This document shows, piece by piece, positions 37,201-50,900 of a stretch of DNA of 64,000 nt (the first letter of the stretch is position 1; each line of letters starts with the position of its first letter). The position numbers and the translations under genes are program-made. The notes beneath the pieces are model-generated. The model was not told the DNA's origin. It did no database searches and saw only the letters and a list, made by a program, of their open reading frames with translations. Source of the DNA: Caprella mutica (Eukaryota; Arthropoda; Malacostraca; Amphipoda; Caprellidae); NCBI GenBank assembly GCA_947561585.1, contig CANNZV010000252.1, positions 248,001 through 312,000 on the forward strand. Direction: 5' to 3'.

Positions 37201-38670
37201 TAAAAAAAAACAATTCCTAGGGTCATTGACTCATAAAAAAGCAGTAAAAGGAACAGTCACGAGAAATCCTACCAATGCAAAGGGAAACACAAAAGCTAAG
37301 AACTAAGAATAAAAATGTGAAGGTTTGACATTATTGCAGGAGAATCTCAAGTTCTATTATTCTTCAGATATAATCAATGGTTTGAGTTGAATTAAACGGA
37401 GAAAATTTGAAGAAAATGGATTTAATCAGCTAGTTACGTAATTTTAGTAAAAAAAATCAATTCTATCACTCGTGAAATTCGATGCTCCCAAACAACTGCT
37501 ATCAATATTTATAATTAAATTTGACTTGGGTTTGAGTTATTCCAGACCTTCCATAAGCGATTTCATGACTTGAAAGAGTGAATTAAAAAGACTGAGAACA
37601 ATAACAGGAGTTAGTTAGTCTCGCTCAGAACACTCCGACTCATGGCTGACAAATTGCATTTGAGGAGTTCTTTGGCCTTCGTGATAACTGAAATGAGAAA
37701 GGGTACTCTCGCCTGCTATTGGTGGGGAGGATATTCCATTCCGATTGCTGGATTCGCATTTGTTGAGGTGATATTCCATTTCGATTGCTGGAATCCCTCT
37801 GAACTTTGATCATTGTTCTCTTAGATAGATCGAGATAGTGATCCTTACCGAAAATTCAACCTTTGTTCACTATCTTCAATTGTAAGAGTCATATTCCATT
37901 TCGAATATTGTTTTTCTATTGGTCGAGACAGTCTTCGATAACTCCTTTCTAATTGGTCGGAGCAATCTTTTTACCGGTAGATTCTAAAGAAATGTTTTAT
38001 GGCCGTGCAATCAATAATTGGAGGCAATAAAGTAATTTGCAGACTCTATGTTGAAAGGATCAATTGTTCATCCCTGTCAGTTTCACGTATTGTTTATAGG
38101 CGAAGCTTATAATTAAATATAAGGTTCAAGTGTATTATTAGGAAATATACATGGATGAAAAGAACAAAACACAATGATTTTAGCGATCGTTAATGAAGGA
38201 GCTTAAAGAGTCGAATTAGTAAAGAGTTAAATATAAGTATTTTCCAACAGTTTCATCTGTGAGCAGACAATTCACAAGGTAAGTTCATGACTCGTTTGCT
38301 TTCCACCAAGGTTACTGACACGGTTCAGTGGTCTAGGTACTGAGATATAAACCTTCTTAAATGTCATTATTTAATACTATCAATTACCCCATCACAGTTT
38401 AACCCTGATTAACTGTTTGATAGATACTCAATAGGGTCAATTATGAAGCAACTTATTGCAATGTTATTTGTACTGTCTTGTTAATTGATCTATGAATACT
38501 TCTTTGATTGATTAGTAATTTTATGAAGCGATTTACAAACACATAATTAAATATTGTTAAATTGGCAGTACGTGCTTCATGATGTTTTATAAGAAGTAAA
38601 TTAGTTTAATTTTAACATAGGAAGAATGAATAACATTATTGGTTAATTAATTGGTAGTAAACCACATGGT
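31250..38670. other. Long tract without a recognisable gene
   Basis: AT-rich. Visible items are a hairpin GTTCAATGCACAT/ATGTGCATTGAAC at 32541-32609, a palindrome TTTGTAATTAAATTACAAA at about 31710-31730, a degenerate TATAGAACCTTATACTGTG repeat at about 33920-34160 and a two-copy GATATTCCATT...GATTGCTGGA repeat at 37728-37800. Small open frames here (for example 35577-35822 minus and 36172-36456 minus) show no recognisable domain. Confidence 0.4.
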
Positions 38671-38672
38671 AT

Positions 38673-39467
38673 ATTTATAAGCCACATAGATAATTTATAA
38701 GCCACATAGCTAATTCATAAGCCACATAGCTAATTCATAAGCCACATAGCTAATTCATAAGCCACATAGCTAATTCATAAGCCACATAGCTAATTCATAA
38801 GCCACATAACTAATTCATAAGCCACATAGCTAATTCATAAGCAACATAGCTAATTCATAAGCCACATAGCTAATTCATAAGCAACATAGCTAATTCATAA
38901 GCCACATAGCTAATTCATAAGCCACATAGCTAATTCATAAGCCACATAGCTAATTCATAAGCCACATAGCTAATTCATAAGCAACATAGCTAATTCATAA
39001 GCCACATAGCTAATTCATAAGCCACATAGCTAATTCATAAGCAACATAGCTAATTCATAAGCCACATAGCTAATTCATAAGCCACATAGCTAATTCATAA
39101 GCCACATAGCTAATTCATAAGCAACATAGCTAATTCATAAGCCACATAGCTAATTCATAAGCCACATAGCTAATTCATAAGCCACATAGCTAATTCATAA
39201 GCCACATAGCTAATTCATAAGCCACATAGCTAATTCATAAGCCACATAGCTAATTCATAAGCCACATAGCTAATTCATAAGCCACATAGCTAATTCATAA
39301 GCCACATAGCTAATTCATAAGCCACATAGCTAATTCATAAGCAACATAGCTAATTCATAAGCCACATAGCTAATTCATAAGCCACATAGCTAATTCATAA
39401 GCCACATAGCTAATTCATAAGCCACATAGCTAATTCATAAGCCACATAGCTAATTCATAAGCCATAT
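38673..39467. repeat. 20-bp array GCCACATAGCTAATTCATAA
   Basis: About 39 copies are in exact 20-bp register without indels. The only common variant, GCAACATAGC, recurs at irregular spacing. The regularity suggests recent expansion. Confidence 0.97.
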
Positions 39468-41395
39468 CGCCAGGTTTCAAGCCAATACCAGTCCAGAGCA
39501 AAGTCATTTTCTTAGTAACGGTGATGATGCCTTTAGGCGATTAGCCAAAAGACTAACGGCGAGTTGTAGCGGGCAGTGTGGCAGTATCGCAAGAAACTGT
39601 CGCTCCTACAACCTATCCAACAAATTCGCTTGAATAGTTGCTCATAATTACCTTGAATATGATTACCTTTGGTTCAGAGACCAGTTGAAAAATAGAAAAG
39701 AGGGTTTCTGCTTATTATTTATTAGTAAATTTCAATATAAACTGAAGATTTTGTAAATAGTTTAGTAGGTAATCTATGCAGTACATTGGGTATAGAAAAT
39801 GAATTCTCAGCTAACGCCTCCGATTTGCTCTTTCATGCTTTTTCCCATGCATATTTAACCTTCTTTTTATATTGAATGCGTAAATAAATGTTACGCCTGA
39901 GACACAATAACGCGTAAGTATTTAGACAAGGTCGATTTGGAATGAGGTCAAAATAGGTAAGTACGCTTCACACTTTGACATCAAAACAAAATGAATTATA
40001 GTTGAAAATGTCTACCGATATAATATGTCATTTCTAAACATGTTTACTTATGGAGAGGAGGTAGTGAACCTTATCAATATTTTGTAAATACATTTCTATC
40101 TAAGTAGGCTTAGGAAGGTCATTCAAAGTCAATTAATTAGATAATGAAAGTTATTCCAAAGTATTTCGCACAATCATTACAATTAACTATTTAGGTCACA
40201 CGACTCCTGGATATAAAATATAAGCTAAGGAGGTAAAAAGTAAAGGACTCGACTGTATAAAAGCTTTTCAATGGATTCTCTCTATTCCGAGGAATGCGTG
40301 GAAATTTATTCATCGGAATGCGTTTAAGCCTATTACGCGGAAAGCATTCAAACCTATTATGCGGAATGTTTAAAAAAGTTAGCACTAAAGCATTTAATCT
40401 ATTCGACGGAATATCATTTTAAATAAATATAACACAAAATTCTATGCCCTAAACTGAATCAGCAGCTGACAAAAGAAATTGTGAAGAAACTAATACTTAA
40501 TTATCTTGTGTTATTATACTAACAGTTACAGTAGAACCAAGTTAAAAGAGTTGAAAAACATTTACAAGCTTAATGATCATAGAAAAAATAATACGAGCTA
40601 AAATTTTGATGGGGACTAAACCATCAAACGACAGATATAAACAAAACAGAGGCAGGTATCGCAACAAACTATTTTAAAAACTCAAACTAGTCATAGTTAA
40701 ACACTAAATATTTAGCATAAAAATATAATATCTTACTCATTTCAAGATGGCGGAATCCAAAGACTCGACTACCTATGTTCTGAGGCAACTTCTAAAAGAA
40801 ATATTGAGAAATACATTTAGAAATAATTAATTGTAAAATAGGGTCCGGATGATGATAAGATGATAAATTAGAGGTAATTGGCATGGTAGCCAAGGGGTTT
40901 CATTGCGAGTGTATCTGTCAAACTGATTTCAAAGCATGCCAAGACTTGTTCCGAGATAAAAAGAATGTAGCAATTTAAGGAATGGATGCATACTGTAACT
41001 AAGGACTCTACCCTTCAACATTAACCTTAGCTAGAAAAATAAGACATAGCATTTGATTTATCGGCAGGAACTAAAATTGCTTCATTCATCTTCAGTGTAA
41101 TTGATGGCAATTGAATTCCAGTTTTCCTAACAGTACCTATTGTTCACCTGCACGTTACATCACAATGTTGGTATTTTAACATTGAAAAAATGGGTGCCTA
41201 AACAATAGATGGATAGAATATATGATTTCGAGTAAGAAGTTATCCTTGGCCAGAAGAATAATGGCTCTGACGGTCACTCTATAAGAACACACTGCACACA
41301 CACACACTAGAGAGGTACACAACCTACTTGCACTGCAGCCAAATGGCCTCTGAAATTCACCTGCACAAGCTTTGAAAGTACAGCAATGACTTCAG
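39468..41395. other. No gene seen
   Basis: AT-rich DNA. A degenerate repeat of GCGGAATGC/CCTATTACGC type lies at about 40280-40410. No splice-supported exon recognised. Confidence 0.35.
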
Positions 41396-42893
41396 TGCTA
41401 GTGGGAACATGTACTCCTATGACTATGGTTTATATTCTATAGATCTGCTAGTGGGAACATGTACTCCTATGACTATGGTTTATATTCTATAGATCTGCTA
41501 GTGGGAACATGTACTCCTATGACTATGGTTTATATTCTATAGATCTGCTAGTTAGAACATGTACTCCTATGACTATGGTTTATATTCTATAGATCTGCTA
41601 GTGGGAACATGTACTCCTATGACTATGGTTAATATTCTATAGATCTGATAGTGGGAACATGTACTCCTATGACTATGGTTAATATTCTATAGATCTGCTA
41701 GTTAGAACATGTACTCCTATGACTATGGTTTATATTCTATAGATCTGCTAGTGGGAACATGTACTCCTATGACTATGGTTTATATTCTATAGATCTGCTA
41801 GTTAGAACATGTACTCCTATGACTATGGTTTATATTCTATAGATCTGCTAGTGGGAACATGTACTCCTATGACTATGGTTTATATTCTATAGATCTGCTA
41901 GTGGGAACATGTACTCCTATGACTATGGTTTATATTCTATAGATCTGCTAGTGGGAACATGTACTTCTATGACTATGGTTTATATTCTATAGATCTGCTA
42001 GTGGGAACATGTACTCCTATGACTATGGTTAATATTCTATAGATCTGCTAGTTAGAACATGTACTCCTATGACTATGGTTTATATTCTATAGATCTGCTA
42101 GTGGGAACATGTACTCCTATGACTATGGTTTATATTCTATAGATCTGCTAGTGGGAACATGTACTCCTATGACTATGGTTTATATTCTATAGATCTGCTA
42201 GTTAGAACATGTACTCCTATGACTATGGTTTATATTCTATAGATCTGCTAGTGGGAACATGTACTCCTATGACTATGGTTTATATTCTATAGATCTGCTA
42301 GTGGGAACATGTACTCCTATGACTATGGTTTATATTCTATAGATCTGCTAGTGGGAACATGTACTCCTATGACTATGGTTAATATTCTATAGATCTGCTA
42401 GTGGGAACATGTACTCCTATGACTATGGTTAATATTCTATAGATCTGCTAGTGGGAACATGTACTCCTATGACTATGGTTAATATTCTATAGATCTGCTA
42501 TAGTGGGAACATGTACTCCTATGACTATGGTTTATATTCTATAGATCTGCTAGTGGGAACATGTACTTCTATGACTATGGTTTATATTCTATAGATCTGC
42601 TAGTGGGAACATGTACTCCTATGACTATGGTTTATATTCTATAGATCTGCTAGCGGGAACATGTACTCCTATGACTATGGTTAATATTCTATAGATCTGC
42701 TAGTGGGAACATGTACTCCTATGACTATGGTTAATATTCTATAGATCTGCTAGTTAGAACATGTACTCCTATGACTATGGTTTATATTCTATAGATCTGC
42801 TAGTGGGAACATGTACTCCTATGACTATGGTTTATATTCTATAGATCTGCTAGTGGGAACATGTACTCCTATGACTATGGTTAATGTTCTATG
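41396..42893. repeat. 50-bp array with an AGATCT in every unit
   Basis: About 30 copies of CTAGTGGGAACATGTACTCC, TATGACTATGGTTTATATTC, TATAGATCTG. Variants GTTAGAACA, GGTTAATA and TACTTC are distributed in recurring orders, and one copy carries a 2-bp insertion (CTATAGTGGG near 42498). A frame open at 42811-43020 starts in the last units and is not a gene. Confidence 0.97.
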
Positions 42894-45050
42894 GAATCTG
42901 AGAATTTTCCACTTCGGAATGGTAATTCTTGAGCACCAGTCAGGGAGCTGCAACTATAGCATCAAAATATTCTTTTCAGGTATCTGTGAATTATCATTTA
43001 TTTATACAGAAAACATTTAGATTGGCTCACTTTGGGTGTAAAAGTTTCATTCAAAATACAAAAAGTTACACGGAAAACTGCCTACCGGAAAACGCTGAAG
43101 CGTAAAACTGCCAGGTGTAAAACTGCCAGTCGGAAAACACTGAAGCGTAAAACTGCCAGTTACTTACTGGCAATTTAATGACTTTAGTCACTAATAACAT
43201 TTTAATTCATTCGCCCTTCGTTAGGGAGTTAAAGGGGTATTCATTTTTACTTAGTATACAAAATTAAATAATAATTAAAAGAAGACAAATTTATTAGAAA
43301 AATATGCAAAATACATTATTATATAAATAATATTAAATTATAGAGAAATAAATCAAATACAATATAGAAATTAAAAACTGAAACGTGTCTTAGAAAATAC
43401 TAAGAGAAGAAACAAAATAATAATTGTGTTATGGATAGAGTACAATTAATTTCTTTATTTACACAAAGCAGCTTTACATTATTAGTTCATAACCGGTTTA
43501 GTGTCTAACTATTTTTTTTTTCAAGCATTCAAGCATAATATTCGCTTTTACTCATTTGTAAGACAACTTTGATCAATGTTTGTGAAATATTTAGAATTTG
43601 AAACCCAACATCTATGATTATCTTATTGCTATTATCTACCCATTGTATGAGTCTGGACAAGAAACACGGACAGTTTGTAGAAAATTGGAGAGTTACATTA
43701 AACAATATTATATTTTTTTTTTGTACTTTACTGAAAAAAATGAACTTACATTGACCAAGAACATTTAATTATGCAATATAATATTAGCAGGATATTTATT
43801 ACTATCCATTAAAATCATAAAATGGTTACTTCAATAAAGCCAGTAAATTGTGTGTTTCATTGTTAGTGCAGCCATTTTTGTTACCGTAAATCGAATTTGA
43901 TTCGAATCGATTCGATCATCTATATATCGTGAATCGGATTAGAAATGTTCCATAAACTTTTCAGATGCTATCTACCATATATACTTTAATAACTAAAGAA
44001 TGAACTCCTAGATCTAAATCCAATTTTATATTGTAATGAATATGTGGCGATCCAGTACCGCCGCCATTAAATTAGTACGCTATGTATATAGTATATACGT
44101 ACGTTGGGTTATAGCCGTTATATGTATACCAAATTTTTAATTTAAGAGTACTTTTTATTCTCTGATATCTTTATATTTTGAAAGAATATGTTTCCATAAA
44201 TAGGAAATAGCTTTAAAAGAAAAATGTATTGGAATTTATATTCAATTGATATAATGAATAATGATGAGTACAGTATATATCTAGCTACCTAAGTAATTAC
44301 AATTTTATGAACAAGATGATAGAAAAAAATGTTAGTTTTAAAGTTTATTGCCATTTTTATGACAAATATTTATTATTTACTAGTTATATAAAGTGTTACA
44401 TTAGATCTAGACTAATATATGTTATAATAACTGATAACTCGCCTTTGAAATATAGTTCAATATAAAATCTTTCATCCGCATTTTATATAATTTGACCGTT
44501 AGATCTAAAGTTTGTTGTTGTGGTTTCGTCTCATCATATGACTCTATTTTTCAAACAAGATTGAACTCTGGGGCTATTAGCCCATTAAATCTACATCTAG
44601 AAGTTCCATGAACAATATCACAAAATGCAATTGGTGAGTAATAAATTCCAATAGAATATGCGATCGATTGATCTCTTATTGTCTTTCTCAATTCCCATGT
44701 TTGATGTCGTCATGTCGAAGACATTGATGCTTGATGTTTCATTACAACTTTACAAGTTTTAAAGTATTTACTTTGTAGTCCGAAACTGGGAGCTACCTAT
44801 AACCTCCAGACTTTCAGATATTATTGGTAACATAGGAATAAATAGCTAAAAAGTAAAAATCCAAAAACTTTGCTAGAACATTATTTTCCAGCCAGTTGTA
44901 CTTGTAGAAATAATGAAATTTAGAATTTAGGAGATATTAGGGATATTCTCTACGAAAATTTTGAATTAATTCCTATATTTACATTAATTTTGCTACAAAC
45001 ACTTCTGAATTAATGTTAATCTCTATATCCAGTCTGCCAAGTAAAATAGT
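42894..45050. other. No gene seen
   Basis: AT-rich. A short local repeat of AAAACTGCCAG/GGAAAACGCTGAAGCG units lies at 43065-43160. A self-complementary stretch TCGAATTTGATTCGAATCGA lies near 43890. Confidence 0.35.
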
Positions 45051-45054
45051 ATGT

Positions 45055-47510
45055 CTCATAAACTCGCCATTTGTCTCTCCAAAATTCAACAAATTCTCTC
45101 CAAAATGATCAAATTTTCATAAATTCTCTCCAAAATAACATTGTAGCATAGGAGAAAAATAGATAAAACTCGCCATTTGCATTTGAAGGGCTCAAAATAA
45201 CTGTCACAAACTCGCCATTAAAATGGCGAGTTTGGACATGCTTTATTACTTGGCCAGTCTGCGACCCAGTCTGCAGACTGCAGAATATGGGACATTTTTA
45301 ACATTTTCTTTGCGAACAATCCTTAATTTCCACCTATGTTTACATGTATTTTACTGAGACCAAAAGCCAAAATAGAGGATTTCTTGGAGAACAGTTTACC
45401 AGTTCCTGCAGTCTGGTCTGCGACCAGCGACTCTGCAGAAATTCAGAATATGGAACATTTTTTCAAGACTGTCTGCGGGAGTTTTTGATTCGAATTTTAG
45501 AAATTGGAGATCTCTGCGAGAGCGGGGCGATCATGAATTAATTCCTATGTTACCATTAATTTTGCTGCGGGAGATTCTATATCTGCTGCTGAGAGTCAGA
45601 AAGTAACTCTCTTTCAAAATGTAATATCTGCGATTCTGCGGGTGCCATGTTTCAAAGTGTGGCACAGTGGCAGGAAAGTTGCCAGTTTAGTGAGAAAATG
45701 GATCCAGGTTGGCTGAGGTCGCCACATTTAAGACACTTTAAAGGAGAAATTAGGCTTCCCAAGTTCCCAGACCCCAGTGAAGATTTTACACTTGAAAACA
45801 TCCTTATGCAGTTATGCTTCATAAGTTAATGCCTGATGCCCAGACTGCAGGAACTGGTAAAGTGTTCTCCAAGAAATCCTCTATTTTGGCTTCTGTTCTC
45901 AGTAAAATACATGTAAATATAGGAGGAAATTAAAAATTGTTCGCACAGAAAATGTTAAAAATGTCCCATATTCTGCAGACTGGCCTGATGCATGTTTATC
46001 TCATGAGACTATTTTATGAGTGATTTCCAGACTGCAGGAACTGGTAAACTGATCAGTGTTCTCCAAGAAATCCCCAATTTTGGCTTCTGTTCTCAGTAAA
46101 ATACATGTAAATATAGGAGGAAATTATGGATTGTTCGCACAGAAAATGTTAAAAATGTCCCATGTTCTGCAGACTGGAGTGATTTACTTGTTATTTACAG
46201 GTTTTCCAACTTATTTAACCCCTAAAAGTCGCCAATATACTGGCGACTTTGTCCATACTTTAAAACATGGTGCGGGAGAAGAGACGCATTCTGCAGTCTG
46301 GCCCTATATTAATTTTACTGTGAACCCAAGCTAGCAAGCTTCAAAGCCAGTCTGCAAAAGATGCATTAAGTTGTGAAGTTTATTCTGCAACTATTTAGGC
46401 ACAGTATGCAAAGCATGCACAATCAGAATCAGTGACTCAGTCTTCGAATATTTAATTTTTATGGCAATTTGTCTCCAAAGATTTTCCAATTTCTCTCCAA
46501 AATGACCAAAAATTTCAAAATACTCTCCAGTCATAACATGTAAACATAGGGATTAATTAGGAAATTGTCGCCAGATAATTCAGGAGACTAATTTCAAGAC
46601 ATCAATAGTTGCCGGATAAACTTCACAACTTCATGCATCTTTTGCAGTCTGGATTTAGGCTTTGAAATTAGTCTCCCGAATTATACGGTGACAATTTTCT
46701 AATTAATTCCTATGTTTACATATACTCATTGGAGAAAATTTGGAGATTTTTGGCCATTTTGGACCAGTCTGCAAAAGATGCAATCATGCATGAAGTTGTG
46801 AAGTTTATCCGTCGTCGACCGGCGACTATTGAAGCCTTGAAATTAGTATCCTGAATTATCTTGTGACTATTTCCTAATCAATTCCTATGTTTACATGTAA
46901 TTAGTGGAGAGAATTTTGAGATTTATGATCATTTTGGAGAGAAATTGGAAAATCTTTGGAGAGAAATTGCCCCTAAAATTAAATATCTGGAGACTGGTTC
47001 TGCATGCTTTGCAGACTGGCTTCAAAGTATGATCAAAGTTGCCAGTATATTGGCGATTTTTGAGGGGTGAAATAAGTTAAACATGTACATTACAAGTAAA
47101 TTACTCTTAAAATAGTCTCAAGAGATGCACATGCATCAGACATGAAGAATGAGGATATTTTCAATTGTGAAACCGTATAATGTTCACTAGGAAGTCAAAT
47201 TTCTTCTTTAAAGTGTCTTAAATGTAGTGAGCTGGGTCCATTTTCTCACTAAACTGGCAACTTTTCTGCCACACTTTGAAACATGGCTGTGAACAGAATA
47301 AGAGACCTCTACGAACACTTTACCATTTTCCAACAGCAACAGTATCTAAAAACTGAGCGGCACACCACATTACGGCGCAGATAAAGTGTTCTCCAAGAAA
47401 TTTTCCATTTTGCCTTGCCCTTTTGTTCTCAGTAAAATACATTTAAATGTAGGGAGAAATTAGGGATTATTCACACAGAAAATGATAAAAATATCTCATA
47501 TCGTTCAGGC
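45055..47510. repeat. Nest of inverted and direct module copies upstream of KAT7
   Basis: Several modules recur in both orientations. Module B (marked by TTCTCCAAGAAATC, GTTCTCAGTAAAATACATG and AAAATGTTAAAAATGTCCCA) occurs forward at about 45855-45985, 46050-46178 and 47382-47505, and reversed at about 45288-45418. Module C (GGAAAGTTGCCAGTTTAGTG) at 45646-45745 is mirrored at 47205-47286. A third module (CAGTCTGCAAAAGATGCA, AAGTTGTGAAGTTTAT) occurs at about 46347, 46608 (reversed) and 46770. Small mirror hairpins such as AACTCGCCATT/AATGGCGAGTT (45209-45232) mark junctions. This resembles nested foldback or MITE insertions. No coding capacity is seen. Confidence 0.75.
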
Positions 47511-47976
47511 TTTGAGTATTTTCAAAGGGCCCAACCAAGGGCCAGGGAAATATTACAGTGAGTCACACTTACCAGTGACCACTCTGGAAAAAGTGGTCTT
47601 TTCTGATGGATTAATCACTCTATTGGAGTTTTGCAAACATTAAAATACATTAATACAGTAATGGGAACTGTTAACTGTATAATCCGCAATATTCAGCCTC
47701 TAAGATTCATCTGTTAGCCTAAGGTATTTTGACTTATTTTCAAGACCACTCTTGCCAAATACATCGAACAATATCTTGACTCATATTAGACTAATTGACT
47801 ATGAGAATTGCTTGAATTGGAAACCTATTTTCTCATAACTTATCCAATCTGTATGTGCAGCATAATGTGCTTTCAGCCAATCATTTGATATTATTTTATC
47901 AGCTTTGAATAATGTTTGACACAGTTGCTGAACTGACAGGATGATTGAACATAACTATTGCCATTTTCTATTTCAG

Positions 47977-50900
47977 AAGAGATTAAATAGCACTGACTCG
48001 GACTCTTCTTCGAGTGATTCCTCATCTTCTTCCGACTCTTCTTCCTCAAGCAGCTCCTCTTCCAGCTCATCAGATTCTTCTTCTTCTGGCACTGACCAGT
48101 CTTCTGCTGTGTCTACTCGGTTTGTGGCTTTCTCACACAAGATTTCAAAGATTTAGCTTGCTAGAATACTCAATTGATTTCTTTAGCTTTCTATACTGAA
48201 TTTTTTTAGCTTGCTAGTCTTTGAATTGTTTTGTTTAACTTTCTAGATTAAATTTGTTTATTTAGCTTGCTAGACTACTGTATAGGTTTACTTAGCTTTC
48301 TAGACTCTGAATTGGTTTATTTATGTGTGACTGCTCTAAAAATGTAGAAATTTCGTAGGTTACAGGTTGCTTCAACATTCCCTGATTTAATGCATGATAT
48401 ATGTTTTCTATAAATAGTTTTCATTAATTTATTCAGCTATTTGAGGAAGACTTGCATAATATAATTTATTTTTAGTTGAATATATCATAATTTAATTTTG
48501 TTTTATCTGTTAGGCCACTTTATTTTATTTTGGTTCTTGACTTAGTTCTTGAAATTAGTTAGAAGCTTTTATTCCCAGATCATTTTTCTAAATTTATTAA
48601 AATAGAATAATAGCTACTATCTTCTTACTGATTAACTAGTTCATCAGCTTAAATTGGCTACTTACTAATTTTTAGGTTTAAATATCTAATTGCAATCATT
48701 ATAACCATCACAATATATTATCTTTATTTTATTTGTTTTAAGTTTAAACCTCACACATAAATTAATACCCTGATTTGCCTAATTTTCTTTTGGTTGGTTT
48801 TTGTTACTGTAGTAGTCGGCATCGGTCAGGAGACGCCTCTAGTGAAGGTGAATTGGCGAATGGTAAGAAAGGCTCAATACCCCCATCCCTCTACCCAAGC
48901 AGTCCCAAACAAAACCTGACTTCACTCAAGAGCAGGTAGTTAGGACATCTTCCTGTTCTTTCACTCTGATTCAGAGTGACAGACTACTTTAATAGAATAA
49001 GAATGTTCAGTGTGGTGAAACAAATATTCATAGCTACACATGAAAAAATAAGTTTTTAAATATATGAGAGACCTGACTAATTCTGATTCTAATGTATTTT
49101 ATATGTCTGCAAAAGCATTCCTTGTATTGAGTTCAACCGCTATAAGTCTATTCCTGTATATAGATTTACTTTGATATTCAATATTATGTATCTTCATGCT
49201 TGAAATGGAGCAAAATTTGTTTTAGTAAAGTCTTTCACATAGTTGAAAAAATTCATGTTTATTTACATTTGTTTCACACCTCTGTATGTATTAGAAATGA
49301 AGCTTCCTTAAGTTCAGCATCTTTCATATGTAGCTAAATTTTGAGTTTCAAACATTGCATCAAATAGTTCATAAATCTTGGTCTCTAATTATTTAAGAAA
49401 TTTACAAACAAAAAAGACCTTAAAAATATTTCACTAGAAGAATATTTAGCTGATAGATTTATTTTCATTGGATTTTTCTTTAGAGCTAATTTTAATTGGA
49501 AATTATACAATATCTACCTCCGATTAGATCAGTGGTTCTTGAAGTATTTTTCTCGCACACCCCTTGCTTTTCTCAGGCACCCTGAACATTGTATTGCATT
49601 GAAATAGATTGAAAAGCTACAATCATAATATATTTGGTTACTATGATGTGCCAATCAAAAAGTAAAGAAAATGAATGTTTTATTTACATTCTGCATGATA
49701 TTAACAGCAAGAACCGAACTTATAAGTAACATATAAAACAGCAACTCAGGCAAATCCTATAAGCAATCCAGACACCAAAGGGGTGACAAACACTCCTCGT
49801 TAAGAACCACTGAGTTAGACTGGTATTGTAAATCAAATTGAATACACATGTGATTCATAGAAATGAAACATACAATCTCTATATTTTCAGAGCCTCATCT
49901 GAATCGGAACCAGAAAGTTCAAAATCCAAGAAAGCATTTTCGTCTAAGATCAGACCTGATAAGTTCTCCTCCTCTAACTCCTCTATTCAGTCTGGTTCAT
50001 CTTCTGGCAAAGCTACATCAAGCTCTAGCAAGAGTCAGGCTGCTAAGAAAGGTACTTATTAATTAATGAGTTGGTTATCATCTTTTGGTAAATTCCTAGT
50101 TCGTGTCTCTTAGGGGGAACCGATCCAAATACCCCATTCCTAGTTCATGTCCCTAAATCAATTATGGACGTGAACTAGGAATTTACCCGTATTTTTAAAT
50201 TAACATTTAAATTCATGGTGAGTAGCTGAAATTGAGTGAACAACAGACATAGATTTTTTTATTACTGCTATTATTAGCTTTTAGCACAGTTTATAAAAGT
50301 GAGTAATTATATTAGCTATCAATGGTAGCTAGCTACTTTATATAGATTTAATTTATCGGAATGATATCTATGAATGTGAAAATGAATTCCCTAATTACCT
50401 AATATCTACATAATATTGAATCTCAAAATTCTTTTTTTTCTTCCAGCTATTACGTTTCATTGCAAAATAGAAATGCTCATTCATTAAAAATATTGACTAT
50501 ATTTGCTGTTTGCATTTTCATCTGAATTGTTAAAATAGTTTAGCCCTAACCTTTTATTTTCTTGCTTTGAAGCTGCAATCATTAACTCCTGCAAATAAAA
50601 GTTAAATTTAAATAGGTTATGTATTTAATGATTTATATAATAATGACTTCATTTATTGATTCAGAATCTTAATTTCACAAGCATATTAGTTAGTTGAAAT
50701 AGCAAAGTCAAGTTTTTCCTTCTACTGTAATTGTTGTTTTAATAGAAGTTATTTTTCAGAATCCTCAGCTTCTCGTAAGAAAGCAACTGCGACCAAAGCT
50801 AATGTCACCAAACCTACCACACCTTCCAAAACCACCAAAAAGAAAACAGTTAGCACACCTACAAAAACCAAAGGTAAAGTTCAGCAATTCTACTCAGGGG

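Noticed and set aside
38673..39467. Possible centromeric satellite
   Set aside because: Only about 800 bp in a region with genes nearby; array size and setting do not support a centromere.
43880..43930. TTCGAATC-like motifs as a tRNA T-arm
   Set aside because: No cloverleaf could be built around them; it is a short AT-rich palindrome.
48863..48868. Strong-looking donor GTAAGA after GCGAATG in KAT7
   Set aside because: Use of it shifts the next exon out of the Ser-rich frame; the donor after 48935 keeps phase through to the catalytic domain.
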